Origin: JBDSRX01 sp039929105
GTDB taxonomy: Bacteria > Patescibacteriota > Dojkabacteria > J137
Direction of reading: 5' to 3'
NCBI GenBank assembly: GCA_039929105.1
Contig: JBDSRX010000016.1
Location: 1-54,403 of the forward strand
Length of the DNA: 54,403 nucleotides
Of the stretch, positions 32,801-41,048 are shown piece by piece (positions within the stretch are counted from its first letter, which is position 1; every line of letters starts with the position of its first letter). The notes under the pieces were generated by a model, which did no database searches, was not told the origin of the DNA, and was given only the letters and a program-made list of their open reading frames with translations. Made by a program: the position numbers and the translations under genes.

Positions 32801-33346
32801 ATGGCAGAGTCTCAAACTTCAACTTCAACAATCAAATTAAAAGCAAAAAAGTTCATTTTAAAGATAGGAAATGATTATTTAGTAGTAAGAAATCTATTAG
32901 GACTTACTTGTTTTGCTCTAGCTTTTGGACTATTTATTTCTTATGCATATGTGAGAGGGGATATTGCAAAGACATTAGTTGCAATAATGGGATTAGTGAT
33001 TGTATTCCTAAGTTTAGGAATAATTTTAGAATTTATTCTAAAGACAGTGGCTATGGAGAATAATCCAAACGTAAAAAGATTTAGCGCTTTGCTTTCTGTA
33101 AATATGCTTCTAGGTTTAGCAGCACCATTGTTTATCTTTAATATGATTTTATGGGGAGTTGTCGAGTTATTCTCCCAAATGCATTACTACGGAACTGTTC
33201 TTTGTCAGATTAGAGTGGGTTTTATAAATTTCTATTACTATAACGCTATATTCTTTCAAGTTAATAACTTTATAAAGATAGTTATAGTGGCGGCATTCTT
33301 TATGTTTGTAGTAGGAGGATTTGTAGAAAGATACTGGAAGAAGTAA
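32801..33346 (+). CDS. Membrane protein of unknown function (4 TM)
   Basis: 181 residues with four hydrophobic segments at about 33-55, 62-86, 97-125 and 153-175, and a basic N-terminal stretch (KLKAKKFILKIGN) that should stay inside. I do not recognise the family. The C-terminus GGFVERYWKK is cytoplasmic by the positive-inside rule. It is followed 13 bases after the stop by a perfect 30-bp palindrome. Confidence 0.7.
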   Translation: MAESQTSTSTIKLKAKKFILKIGNDYLVVRNLLGLTCFALAFGLFISYAYVRGDIAKTLVAIMGLVIVFLSLGIILEFILKTVAMENNPNVKRFSALLSVNMLLGLAAPLFIFNMILWGVVELFSQMHYYGTVLCQIRVGFINFYYYNAIFFQVNNFIKIVIVAAFFMFVVGGFVERYWKK

Positions 33347-33358
33347 GTTTTTTGTTCA

Positions 33359-33388
33359 CGTATGTACGTTGCATGCAACGTACATACG
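33359..33388. repeat. Perfect 30-bp palindrome
   Basis: CGTATGTACGTTGCA is followed with no spacer by its exact reverse complement. It lies between two convergent genes (the 4-TM protein and pyk). With no loop and no U-tract it is not a standard terminator. A cruciform, a protein site or a repeat end are possible. Confidence 0.85.
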
Positions 33389-33418
33389 ATTCCATTATTA
33401 CGAAGTAACAAGCTTTGC

Positions 33419-34825
33419 TTATATTTTTACAACTTCAAATACATTGGGGAAGTATTCTTTATCACCAAAAGGAGTTTTGCTTAAGAATAGTATATTATCA
33501 CCCTTCTTTGTAATACCTAGTCTCAATGATTCGTCAATTACAGCTTGGACAGCAGCATCTCTATTCTTCTCAATTTTATCTAAAACAAATGCTTTTGTAA
33601 CTCCCTTGCTAATTGATAGTTCTCTTACATAGTTATGTGCAGACGTAAAAGCAAATAAAGGTTGCTTTAATCCATGTCTACCAATAGTTCTAGCAGTTCT
33701 TCCTGTTCTGGAAATAACAATAATTGCATTGATTGTATCACCCAACTCAATAGCCATTTGGGCAACAGCTTTAATTAAACCATCTGTAGCAAGTGGACCA
33801 CCAGTTCTTTCGTGTACAATTTTTGGTTCAACCTTAGGTTCAATTTCTAAAGCAATCTTTGACATAAATGCAACAGCTTCTACAGGATAAGCTCCTGCTG
33901 AAGATTCACCTGAAAGCATAACTGAATCTGATCCTTGTACTATTGCTGTAGCAACATCATTAACCTCTGCTCTTGTAGGTCTTGGATTCTCGATCATAGA
34001 CTCTAACATTTGAGTTGCAGTAATAACTGGTTTTCCAACTTTAATACATTTGTCGATTAATAATCTTTGTACCATTGGAACTTTTTCAAGTCCTAACTCT
34101 ACACCTAATCCTCCTCTAGCAACCATAATTCCATCAACTTCTTCTAGAATTTCATCAATGTTTTCTACTCCCATTCCATCTTCAATCTTTGCTATTAATT
34201 TCATGTTTGTACCAGCAGTATACTTTTTGATTGTTCTTGCACCTTCTGCAGATTGAATAAATGAAGCTGAAACAAAGTCCCAACCTAATTTAATAGAGTA
34301 CTCTAGATTAACAATATCCTTTTCAGTTAAAGAAGATGTTGCAAAGTCTGCTCCTGGTAAATTCAAAGCCTTTCCTGGTTTTAGAAGTTCTCCGAAAACT
34401 ACTTCACAATACATTTTGTCTCCTTTTACTTCTTTTACTACTAACTCTGTATCGCCATCTCCGATAACTACTCTTTGTCCAGGTTTTATAACTTTGTACA
34501 AATCTTTATAGTTTCCTGGATAAACCTCAGAACTCTCATCGTTTCCAATAATAATTTCATCTCCTGGCTTAACTTTCTTAGCTTCTGTGAATTTGTTCAT
34601 TCTAACTTCAGGACCTTTTACATCCATCATTAATCCAACATCATTACTTACATCTCTAACTAATTTTGTTACCTTGTCTAACTCAGCAACATCTGCAAAA
34701 GCTCCGTTAACTCTAGCAACATTCATACCTGCGTCAATCATTGCCTTCATTACTTTAGGGTCCCAGCTTGAGGGTCCGATTGTACATACAATCTTTGTTT
34801 TTTTGATTTTATCCATAAATATCAT
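33419..34825 (-). CDS. pyk: Pyruvate kinase-like protein with altered active-site residues
   Basis: 468 residues covering all pyruvate kinase domains: KTKIVCTIGPSS start, domain B (about 80-165), AKIED with the catalytic Lys213 and Glu215, TQMLESMIENPRPTRAEVND, VMLSGESSAGAYPVEAV, and a full C-terminal domain. However, the usual ARGDLG reads ARGGLG, with Gly239 in place of the Mg-binding Asp, and the NFSHG loop (K+/ATP site) reads NGAFA. It may therefore be inactive, weak or different in metal use. A second Met (34816) gives the more usual MDKIKKTKI start; the ATG at 34825 has GATAAT six bases upstream. Confidence 0.9.
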   Translation of the reverse strand: MIFMDKIKKTKIVCTIGPSSWDPKVMKAMIDAGMNVARVNGAFADVAELDKVTKLVRDVSNDVGLMMDVKGPEVRMNKFTEAKKVKPGDEIIIGNDESSEVYPGNYKDLYKVIKPGQRVVIGDGDTELVVKEVKGDKMYCEVVFGELLKPGKALNLPGADFATSSLTEKDIVNLEYSIKLGWDFVSASFIQSAEGARTIKKYTAGTNMKLIAKIEDGMGVENIDEILEEVDGIMVARGGLGVELGLEKVPMVQRLLIDKCIKVGKPVITATQMLESMIENPRPTRAEVNDVATAIVQGSDSVMLSGESSAGAYPVEAVAFMSKIALEIEPKVEPKIVHERTGGPLATDGLIKAVAQMAIELGDTINAIIVISRTGRTARTIGRHGLKQPLFAFTSAHNYVRELSISKGVTKAFVLDKIEKNRDAAVQAVIDESLRLGITKKGDNILFLSKTPFGDKEYFPNVFEVVKI

Positions 34826-34952
34826 TTAAAAATTATCTAATTACAATTGCAAATTTTAGCACAAATGTAGTATGATTTTCTCCCACGCTAAAAATATTGG
34901 ATCAAGTCATTCACTTTTAGAGTCATATTAACTTATTTTTTATATTATTTTT

Positions 34953-35156
34953 ATGTCATTGCAACAACAATTAGAGGTAGAAGACTTAAGCCCAGAGCAA
35001 GTTCAAGTAAATTTTGAGACTGCAGTAATAGCTTTAACTAATTCACAAAAGTTAAAAGACTTCATATTGTCTTTAGGAGCTGAGAAAGGTAATGAAATGA
35101 TTGCTCAAGGTGAAAGTTTTCTTGAGGAGTTAGACTCAACTTTGAACGAAGGTTAG
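34953..35156 (+). CDS. Small acidic hypothetical protein
   Basis: 67 residues, strongly acidic (EVEDLSPEQVQVNFE; ESFLEELDSTLNEG) and helical, with no recognised family. Gene status is backed by an ATG, a -10-like TATATT six bases upstream (34941-34946) and a strong terminator ten bases downstream. It is divergent from pyk. Confidence 0.6.
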   Translation: MSLQQQLEVEDLSPEQVQVNFETAVIALTNSQKLKDFILSLGAEKGNEMIAQGESFLEELDSTLNEG

Positions 35157-35163
35157 CAGCTGT

Positions 35164-35198
35164 AAACAAAAAGGTCCCGCAAGGAGCCTTTTTTGTTT
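35164..35198. terminator. Bidirectional Rho-independent terminator
   Basis: AAACAAAAAGGTCC and GGAGCCTTTTTTGTTT form a long stem with a CGCAA loop and a one-base bulge. A-run and T-run on both sides let it serve the 67-aa gene (plus) and the 395-aa gene (minus), which converge here. Confidence 0.85.
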
Positions 35199-35231
35199 CT
35201 AATTTTTGTATATATTCAATTTCGAACCTAG

Positions 35232-36419
35232 TTATGCTTCTGATGGTCTTTTGCTTAATAAATAAGAGAAATTATTAAAAAGAGGTTCGTTTAAATTAAC
35301 ACCATCAGTTAACTCAAGCCCTTCAGGAATGTCAATTTCTGATGGATTAAGGCAAAAAATACCAGGGAGTATATCCATTTCATTCTTTATTATTGGACCA
35401 ATACCATTGGTCGACATGGGATCTATAAAAATTCTTTCATTATTAATTAATGTTGCAACTGCTGCTTTGTTTCTACCTATAAAAAATTGAACATCAGGAT
35501 TTTTATAAACAGAAGCATGTAATATTTGTAAAAGTTTTCTGTAAGTATATATATTATCCGTTAGTAAAGTCTGCCAAATTAAGCTTTTGTAGCTAGCATC
35601 TATATTCACGTTGTAGTCATTAGGATTTATCTCAACATTTCTCTCTCTAAGTTTACTGAAGATACTATTTACTGCTGCAATATTAAAAATTTGACTAACA
35701 GTACTTCTCGTAACCAAAGTAATGCATTTCTTGACCTCAACTTCCATTCTTAGAGATTTTGTAGTTTTAAAAAGACTAAATTGATCTCCAAATTGAGGCT
35801 CTATGCCATAAAAAGGATTTAAAAGATTTTCTTGAACTAAAAGATCGATAACAGGTGTAAGGGTAGGAGAAACAAGTAAAGAATTATGAGCTCTTTGCAA
35901 ATCTTTTGGTATTCGAGCAATATTATCTGAGTTAAGATTCATGTAGTGAATATCCTCTTGACCAGCAACATAAATGGTTTCATACTTCCAGTCTTCTTTT
36001 TCTACTAACAAGTAGGTTCTTAAATTTTTTCCAATTCGAGAATGTTTAATTACGCTTGCTAGTAATATTGCAAAAGCAGGATGGGCAATTATATTAATTT
36101 CATCACCATTATTCCCAGCATATCTAGCCATGCCCTCAAGACCTAATGTCTTTTCTAACTGAGGTACTAATCCTAAAGCATAATTAAGAACAAATACAAT
36201 TCTTTGGTAAACTCTCAAACCAAACTCTTTGTCACCTTCATCGCTCTCCTTAAAGTTTCTACTCTCAAGTAGCTCAACTAGTTCTTGAGTGCTGCCAATA
36301 ACATCTAATTGAATTAGAATTTCGGCACTACCTAGATGGTTCTCCGTAACCTCAGAAAGCCATTTAAATAAATCTGCTAAAAAAGGGGATCTTTCTATAT
36401 CAGGTCGATAATAATCCAT
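35232..36419 (-). CDS. Unknown 395-aa protein
   Basis: I recognise no family. It is a soluble alpha/beta protein without signal peptide or membrane helix. The N-terminal half is helical (ADLFKWLSEVTENHLGSAEILI). The C-terminal third contains VQFFIGRNKAAVATLINNERIFIDPMSTNGIGP. That end, a Gly-Arg-x-x-x-A plus a later x-N-x-x-x-I-D-P-x-S-T-N-G pattern, faintly recalls FHA domains (GR...S..N.G...), but the spacing is not convincing. It is monocistronic between the eno terminator and a bidirectional terminator. Confidence 0.75.
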   Translation of the reverse strand: MDYYRPDIERSPFLADLFKWLSEVTENHLGSAEILIQLDVIGSTQELVELLESRNFKESDEGDKEFGLRVYQRIVFVLNYALGLVPQLEKTLGLEGMARYAGNNGDEINIIAHPAFAILLASVIKHSRIGKNLRTYLLVEKEDWKYETIYVAGQEDIHYMNLNSDNIARIPKDLQRAHNSLLVSPTLTPVIDLLVQENLLNPFYGIEPQFGDQFSLFKTTKSLRMEVEVKKCITLVTRSTVSQIFNIAAVNSIFSKLRERNVEINPNDYNVNIDASYKSLIWQTLLTDNIYTYRKLLQILHASVYKNPDVQFFIGRNKAAVATLINNERIFIDPMSTNGIGPIIKNEMDILPGIFCLNPSEIDIPEGLELTDGVNLNEPLFNNFSYLLSKRPSEA

Positions 36420-36476
36420 TTTGAAAAATAAAAAGAAAGTTCAGGGATATTTAATTTTAGAATGAGTTGAACAAAA

Positions 36477-36511
36477 AAGAAACCTTCTTGTTAAAAACAA
36501 GAAGGTTTCTT
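36477..36511 (-). terminator. Rho-independent terminator of eno
   Basis: A 15-bp perfect stem (AAGAAACCTTCTTGT and its complement) with a TAAAA loop, followed on the minus strand by TTTTTTG. It lies 18 bases after the eno stop codon. Confidence 0.92.
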
Positions 36512-36529
36512 CGAAATAATAACTTTAAC

Positions 36530-37771
36530 TTATATCAACTCTTCAATTCTTAGTAGTTCATTGAATTTAGCAGTTCTCTCTCCTCTACTTGGTGCTCCAG
36601 TCTTAATCTGACCGCAACCTGTTCCAACAGCAATATGAGAAATTGTTACATCTTCTGTTTCTCCACTTCTGTGAGAAAGAACATTGTTCCAACCAGCTTC
36701 TTTAGACATTTTCATAGCGTTTAGAGTTTCTGTTAAAGTTCCAATTTGGTTTACTTTAACAAGTAAAGCGTTACATGCTTTTTCATCAATACCTTTTTGA
36801 ACTCTTTTTACATTAGTTACAAGAAGATCGTCTCCAACAACTTGAATTTTTGCGCCAACTTCTGCTGTAAATGCTGTCCAGTGAGCCCAATCATCTTCTG
36901 CAAATGGATCTTCAATACTTCTAAATGGATATTTAGCAACCCATCCTTCTAAAGTTTTTTGCCATTCGTCAGCAGTTAATTCTTTACTCTCTGTTTTTAG
37001 AGTGTAAGTTTGTTTCTCTGCATTGTAGAATTCGCTAGAAGCAACATCCATTGCGAAAAATACATCAGTTCCTAAAACATAACCTGCTTTGTTAATAGCT
37101 TCTGTAATAACTTCAAAAGCTTCTTCGTTACTCTTAAATCCTGGAGCATACCCTCCTTCGTTACCAATGTTTACGTTTAATCCTTTCTCTTCTAAAATTT
37201 TTCCTAAGTTTAAGAAAATCTCACAAGCAGCTCTTAATTGTTCGTGGTATGGTCTGTTCTCAATAATAACCATAAATTCTTGAATATCAGTTGCCCAATT
37301 AGCATGTTTTCCTCCATTCATAATATTGAACATTGGAGTTGGTAATTTAATTTCTGGCTTTCCAAAAAGTTCATTTACATATTTATATAAAGGCATTTTC
37401 TTAGATGCAGCAGTTGCATGAGCAAAAGCCAAAGAAATTCCTAAGATTGCATTAGCTCCTAAGTTAGACTTAGTTTCTGTACCATCTTTCTGTAATAACC
37501 AAGAATCTAAAGCTTCTTGAGTATCAAACATCATAGAAGATAATTCTGCTTCTAATCCTTTAACATTAGCTACAGCTTTGTTAACAGATTTACCTAAGTA
37601 ATTAGATTTGTCTCCATCTCTAAGCTCTAAAGCCTCGTGTGTTCCAGTAGATGCTCCACTAGGAATTGCTGCTCTTCCAAAAGATCCATCATCAAGAGTT
37701 ATATCAACTTCTATAGTAGGAGTTGCTCTTGAATCTATAATCTGTCTTGCATGTAATTTTGCAATTTTCAT
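36530..37771 (-). CDS. eno: Enolase
   Basis: 413 residues, standard length. It interconverts 2-phosphoglycerate and phosphoenolpyruvate. Mg and catalytic residues are readable: IDSRATPTIEVDI at the start, NGGKHANWATDIQEFM (His and Glu), GNEGGYAP (Glu; the usual GDEGG Asp is Asn), DVASSEFY (Asp), IEDPF (Glu), GDDLLVTN (Asp), LLVKVNQIGT (catalytic Lys), and SHRSGETED plus GQIKTGAP (Lys). It is a single gene with a strong terminator. The 5' region holds a cluster of hairpins and repeat copies. Confidence 0.97.
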   Translation of the reverse strand: MKIAKLHARQIIDSRATPTIEVDITLDDGSFGRAAIPSGASTGTHEALELRDGDKSNYLGKSVNKAVANVKGLEAELSSMMFDTQEALDSWLLQKDGTETKSNLGANAILGISLAFAHATAASKKMPLYKYVNELFGKPEIKLPTPMFNIMNGGKHANWATDIQEFMVIIENRPYHEQLRAACEIFLNLGKILEEKGLNVNIGNEGGYAPGFKSNEEAFEVITEAINKAGYVLGTDVFFAMDVASSEFYNAEKQTYTLKTESKELTADEWQKTLEGWVAKYPFRSIEDPFAEDDWAHWTAFTAEVGAKIQVVGDDLLVTNVKRVQKGIDEKACNALLVKVNQIGTLTETLNAMKMSKEAGWNNVLSHRSGETEDVTISHIAVGTGCGQIKTGAPSRGERTAKFNELLRIEELI

Positions 37772-37800
37772 AAATTCTAAATAATAAATATCTATATAAG

Positions 37801-37922
37801 ATCCTTCGACTAGGTTCAGTACTCCCGATTATATATTCATATAATCTACCCTTCGCTCACATAAGGAAAATAATTATACTTCGTATAATATTTCCTTTCG
37901 ATCGCTCAGGACTCCAGATTAT
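37801..37922. repeat. Duplicated REP-like copies with AT hairpins
   Basis: Two direct, diverged copies: 37803-37833 (CCTTCGACTAGGTTCAG then TACTCCCGATTATA) and 37891-37922 (CCTTTCGATCGCTCAGG then ACTCCAGATTATA). Between them are a perfect hairpin GATTATAT-ATTC-ATATAATC (37827-37846) and a longer one with a TTCG loop (about 37862-37897). They fill the divergent region between eno and the 38.0-kb gene. A weak heptad pattern may follow at 37925-37952. Confidence 0.6.
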
Positions 37923-37972
37923 AGATTTTAAAATTAGGATTTGCAATTACAAACTAAAGTCATTGGCATTTG

Positions 37973-37999
37973 TTGACAGTATTAAGTTTTCAATATAAA
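37973..37999 (+). promoter_or_regulatory. Candidate promoter for the 38.0-kb gene
   Basis: A perfect TTGACA (37973-37978), a 15-base spacer and TATAAA (37994-37999). The ATG at 38027 is 27 bases further. It argues for the ATG start and against the longer TTG-start frame beginning at 37970. Confidence 0.5.
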
Positions 38000-38026
38000 C
38001 TCCAATACTTATTAAACTTTTATAAT

Positions 38027-38473
38027 ATGCAAAATCAACAACCAGATAGTACGGACGACTTAGTTTCTGAAACTCCTCAAACTCATTTAGAAGCTACAAA
38101 AGAAATAGAACCAATAATCCTTCATGAAATTACAACACGAATAATGCAGACTTTAAAACTGTACTACGAGCCACTAGAAGATAAAAGAGGATTATCTAAA
38201 ACTTCAATGGAAAGAGGGTCGTTTGTTGCAGACAAACACAATATTACAGATTCTAATATATCAACTATCCTTTCTGGACTATGGATCCCATCGGTATTCA
38301 CTCATAAGGAGATGTTTACTAAAATGACTGCTAAAAAAGGTATAGAACCCTGTTATAAGATTAAAGCATTAAAAGAAACTGTTGTTTTTACTAGAAGTGA
38401 ATTGGGTAGACTTATTGTTGATCAGCTAATGGAAGCTTTTCCTGGACTAAAAGTTAATATAAAAGAGGGATAA
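38027..38473 (+). CDS. Unknown 148-aa protein
   Basis: No family recognised. I place the start at the ATG at 38027 (MQNQQPDSTDDLVSE) because a TTGACA promoter overlaps the upstream in-frame extension. It is soluble, with a helical middle and a C-terminus reading TVVFTRSELGRLIVDQLMEAFPGL. That end resembles the end of the next protein (DALFMQADIVNIIEKVFMEVFPDF), suggesting a shared domain. A 26-base gap links the two genes. Confidence 0.65.
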   Translation: MQNQQPDSTDDLVSETPQTHLEATKEIEPIILHEITTRIMQTLKLYYEPLEDKRGLSKTSMERGSFVADKHNITDSNISTILSGLWIPSVFTHKEMFTKMTAKKGIEPCYKIKALKETVVFTRSELGRLIVDQLMEAFPGLKVNIKEG

Positions 38474-38499
38474 GCAAGTAGCTTTAACTCAACAACAAT

Positions 38500-39240
38500 A
38501 TGGACGATATATTGGGCCCAAAAGAGGCGAATAATAGATTAAGAGAACAAATGTACGAAATGATGGTTGGAGAGGACTCACCAATGTTTTTTGGAATCCT
38601 TAACCCAGGGCTTTTCTTAACAAATATTAGTCTTAGGGAGAAAATTCTTCTTCATACATTAATGGACGAGAAAAGAAGAAGACCCTTAAGCTTTTCTATA
38701 ATTATTTCTAACGAAACTCTATCTAATATATCTGACAAAAAATTTCCTCCAATACCTAAAGAAATAGTTCCTATTCTTGTTAAACATGGGATGAAGAATC
38801 CATTTAGTTCTGTAGACAAAGAGTTTGTCTGGTCTTTCTTAATAAAGATTTTAGACAAATCAACAATTGTAGTTAATATTGAAAAAGAGTGCGAGGATGA
38901 GGCAGGCAGACAAGAATTAGCAAGGAAAAAGGTAGCTTATCATATTATAAAGTCTATGATCAAATCTTTAAATTTAAAGAAGGATAATTATAAAGACCAG
39001 AAAGTTTTGAGATTAGATAATAGTATTATTTATCAATCTACAATATTAAACTTTAGAAAGACTGGAGAAGTACCTGATTTTTTTGGATTATTATTTTCAA
39101 GTATAGATAAGAGGGATGAAGAGACATTCTTTACTATAGAACCAATGTCAGATGCGCTTTTTATGCAAGCAGACATTGTTAATATTATAGAGAAAGTCTT
39201 TATGGAAGTTTTCCCCGATTTTGTAAATAAAGAGGCTTAA
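38500..39240 (+). CDS. Unknown 246-aa protein, possible distant relative of its neighbour
   Basis: No family recognised. Soluble, helical, charged. The last 25 residues share the F-x-x-x-(E/D)-(L/I)-x-x-x-(I/V)-(I/V)-(E/D)-x-(L/V)-M-E-x-F-P pattern with the preceding protein. It sits in one transcript with it and ends four bases into the convergent infB gene. The pair has no visible metal, nucleotide or membrane motif. Confidence 0.65.
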   Translation: MDDILGPKEANNRLREQMYEMMVGEDSPMFFGILNPGLFLTNISLREKILLHTLMDEKRRRPLSFSIIISNETLSNISDKKFPPIPKEIVPILVKHGMKNPFSSVDKEFVWSFLIKILDKSTIVVNIEKECEDEAGRQELARKKVAYHIIKSMIKSLNLKKDNYKDQKVLRLDNSIIYQSTILNFRKTGEVPDFFGLLFSSIDKRDEETFFTIEPMSDALFMQADIVNIIEKVFMEVFPDFVNKEA

Positions 39241-40823
39241 ATCTTTTCAATCTTGTAAGCTACAATCTCGTCTCCTTCTTGTAAGTTCTCAACTTTAGGT
39301 TCTAAAACAATTCCACACTCAGATCCTTTCTTAACTTCTTTTACTTCTTCTTTTCTAATTTTTAAAGATGAAATCTTTCCTCTTCCAATCTCTTCGTTAC
39401 CTCTATTTGTTTTTCTTTCAACCCAAACTCTATAACCCCTTAATAAAAGTCCTTTAATAACTTCAGAACCAGCAACAATATCTCCATTTGTAAGTGTAAA
39501 TATTTGTTTAATTTTTGCTCTAGCTACTTCAACTTCTTCTTCAATTGGTTCTCCCATTCCACTTAATACTTCTTCAACTTCATCGAACATTTCATATATA
39601 ACTTCGTAGTTTCTAACCAAAACTCTTTCAACTCTCGCCATAGATTCAATCTTGCTCGGAGTTGGTAATTGGAAAGTAACAACAATAGCTTTTGCTAATT
39701 TTGCTCTGCTTAATTCGTCCTCAGTAAGATTTCCAGTTCCAGAGAATAAAATACTTACTTTAGCTTCTTCTGTACTAATTTTAGAAAGCTTATCTATAAT
39801 AGCTTCTAGAGTACCTTGAGTAGAAGATTTAACCACAACGTTCAAACTTTTTTGTTCTAAACCTTGCTTAGCTTCTTCTCTTTTAATAAGCATTTGTGCA
39901 AATAAAGACTCAGCATCTAATTTTTCTTCAACTGGTTGTGCATCAAATGCAGTAACTTGATCTGCTTTAATAGACTTTAGTAAATCATCAGCCTTCTTCT
40001 CATCATCATAAAAGAACATAGAATCTCCAGAATGAAGAGTTCCTTTTAGTCCAGTAATCCAGAATGGTTCAGATTCTGTTACAGTTTGAACACCTTTTTG
40101 ATTTTCATCTAAGTAAGCTCTAACTTTAAATACGCCCTCTTTTGTTACTCCAAAGTATCTTCCAGTAATATTTCCATGTTCCAAAACTGCTAATGCAACA
40201 TTTCCAATTTGTTTGTCTAAACTAGACTCTAAAATGAAAGCCTCTGCAATTGCATCGTGTCTTGGAGTCACAGATTTTAATTCGTTAATTTCACTTAGTA
40301 ATTCAATACCTTCTAAAAGTTCATCAAGACCAGTTTTATTCTTCGCAGAAATCTCAAAACACATTGTTTCTCCTCCGTATTCTTCGATGTTTACACCAAA
40401 GCTTGCAAGTTCTGTTTTAATTTTTTGAGTTTTAATTCCAGAAATATCTACTTTATTAATAGCAACAATAATTGGAACTCCATCTCTTTTAGCAAATTCA
40501 ATCGATTCTTTTGTTTGAGGTTGTACTCCATCGTCCGCAGCAACAATTAAAAGAACAAAGTCTGTAACTTTTGCTCCTCTTTCTCTCATTTTGCTAAACG
40601 CTTCGTGACCTGGTGTATCTAAGAATGTAATCTTAAAACCTGACTTAGTAACAACTTTATGTGCTCTTGTATTTTGTGTAATTCCACCAGCTTCTTTATC
40701 TGCAACTTTCGTTCCTCTAATTGCGTCTAAGAATGTAGTCTTTCCGTGGTCAACGTGTCCCATTACTGCGACAATCGGTGATCTTACCTTTTTTGCTTCA
40801 ACAACTTTTTTAGCTTTAGCCAT
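39237..40823 (-). CDS. infB: Translation initiation factor IF-2, short form
   Basis: 528 residues; the whole N-terminal region of longer bacterial IF-2 is missing and the G domain begins at about residue 15. GHVDHGKTT (22-30), DTPGHEAF, and NKVD are the G1, G3 and G4 boxes; domains II, III and the C-terminal initiator-tRNA domain follow (EVIKGLLLRGYRVWVERKTNRGNEEIGRGKIS). In switch I the usual GITQHIGAY reads GITQNTRAH. It guides initiator tRNA to the 30S subunit. Single gene, no Shine-Dalgarno. Confidence 0.96.
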   Translation of the reverse strand: MAKAKKVVEAKKVRSPIVAVMGHVDHGKTTFLDAIRGTKVADKEAGGITQNTRAHKVVTKSGFKITFLDTPGHEAFSKMRERGAKVTDFVLLIVAADDGVQPQTKESIEFAKRDGVPIIVAINKVDISGIKTQKIKTELASFGVNIEEYGGETMCFEISAKNKTGLDELLEGIELLSEINELKSVTPRHDAIAEAFILESSLDKQIGNVALAVLEHGNITGRYFGVTKEGVFKVRAYLDENQKGVQTVTESEPFWITGLKGTLHSGDSMFFYDDEKKADDLLKSIKADQVTAFDAQPVEEKLDAESLFAQMLIKREEAKQGLEQKSLNVVVKSSTQGTLEAIIDKLSKISTEEAKVSILFSGTGNLTEDELSRAKLAKAIVVTFQLPTPSKIESMARVERVLVRNYEVIYEMFDEVEEVLSGMGEPIEEEVEVARAKIKQIFTLTNGDIVAGSEVIKGLLLRGYRVWVERKTNRGNEEIGRGKISSLKIRKEEVKEVKKGSECGIVLEPKVENLQEGDEIVAYKIEKI

Positions 40824-40964
40824 TTATATTGGAATTTATTAATTTAGGATATTTTATAAGGGAGATTTTACCATAATTATTATTACTATACCACCTACAG
40901 CACTCATGTAGCAGTCATTCCGAGTCAGAGTTGCATTCCTCTTAAGGATTGGCAGATAAACAAG

Positions 40965-40992
40965 TTTACAGTTCACAGTTAACAGAAGAAAG
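40965..40992. repeat. Heptad array, left member of an inverted pair
   Basis: Units: TTTACAG, TTCACAG, TTAACAG, AAGAAAG. Ten bases separate it from an array of complementary sense (41003-41030), so the two can form one long hairpin. Confidence 0.75.
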
Positions 40993-41002
40993 TAATGTAC
41001 AT

Positions 41003-41030
41003 CTGTAAACTGCTTTCTGTTAACTGTCTT
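41003..41030. repeat. Heptad array, right member of an inverted pair
   Basis: Units: CTGTAAA, CTGCTTT, CTGTTAA, CTGTCTT; consensus CTGTxxx, the reverse complement of the left array's xxxACAG. It ends three bases before the extended -10 element of gtrA, so it occupies the -35 region of that promoter. Confidence 0.75.
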
Positions 41031-41033
41031 CTC

Positions 41034-41042
41034 TGATAAAAT
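41034..41042 (+). promoter_or_regulatory. Extended -10 promoter, predicted leaderless gtrA
   Basis: TGATAAAAT (TGn plus TAAAAT). Exactly six bases separate it from the ATG at 41049, so transcription should start at or next to the start codon. The spacing is identical at sufS and the NifU-like gene. Confidence 0.65.
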
Positions 41043-41048
41043 ATCGCG

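Noticed and set aside
35232..36419. FHA domain at the end of the 395-aa protein
   Set aside because: The GR...TNG pattern is there, but residue spacing and the missing S-x-x-H do not fit.
37970..38026. TTG-initiated extension of the 38.0-kb gene
   Set aside because: The extension overlaps a TTGACA/TATAAA promoter and adds residues of no clear function; the ATG at 38027 is preferred.
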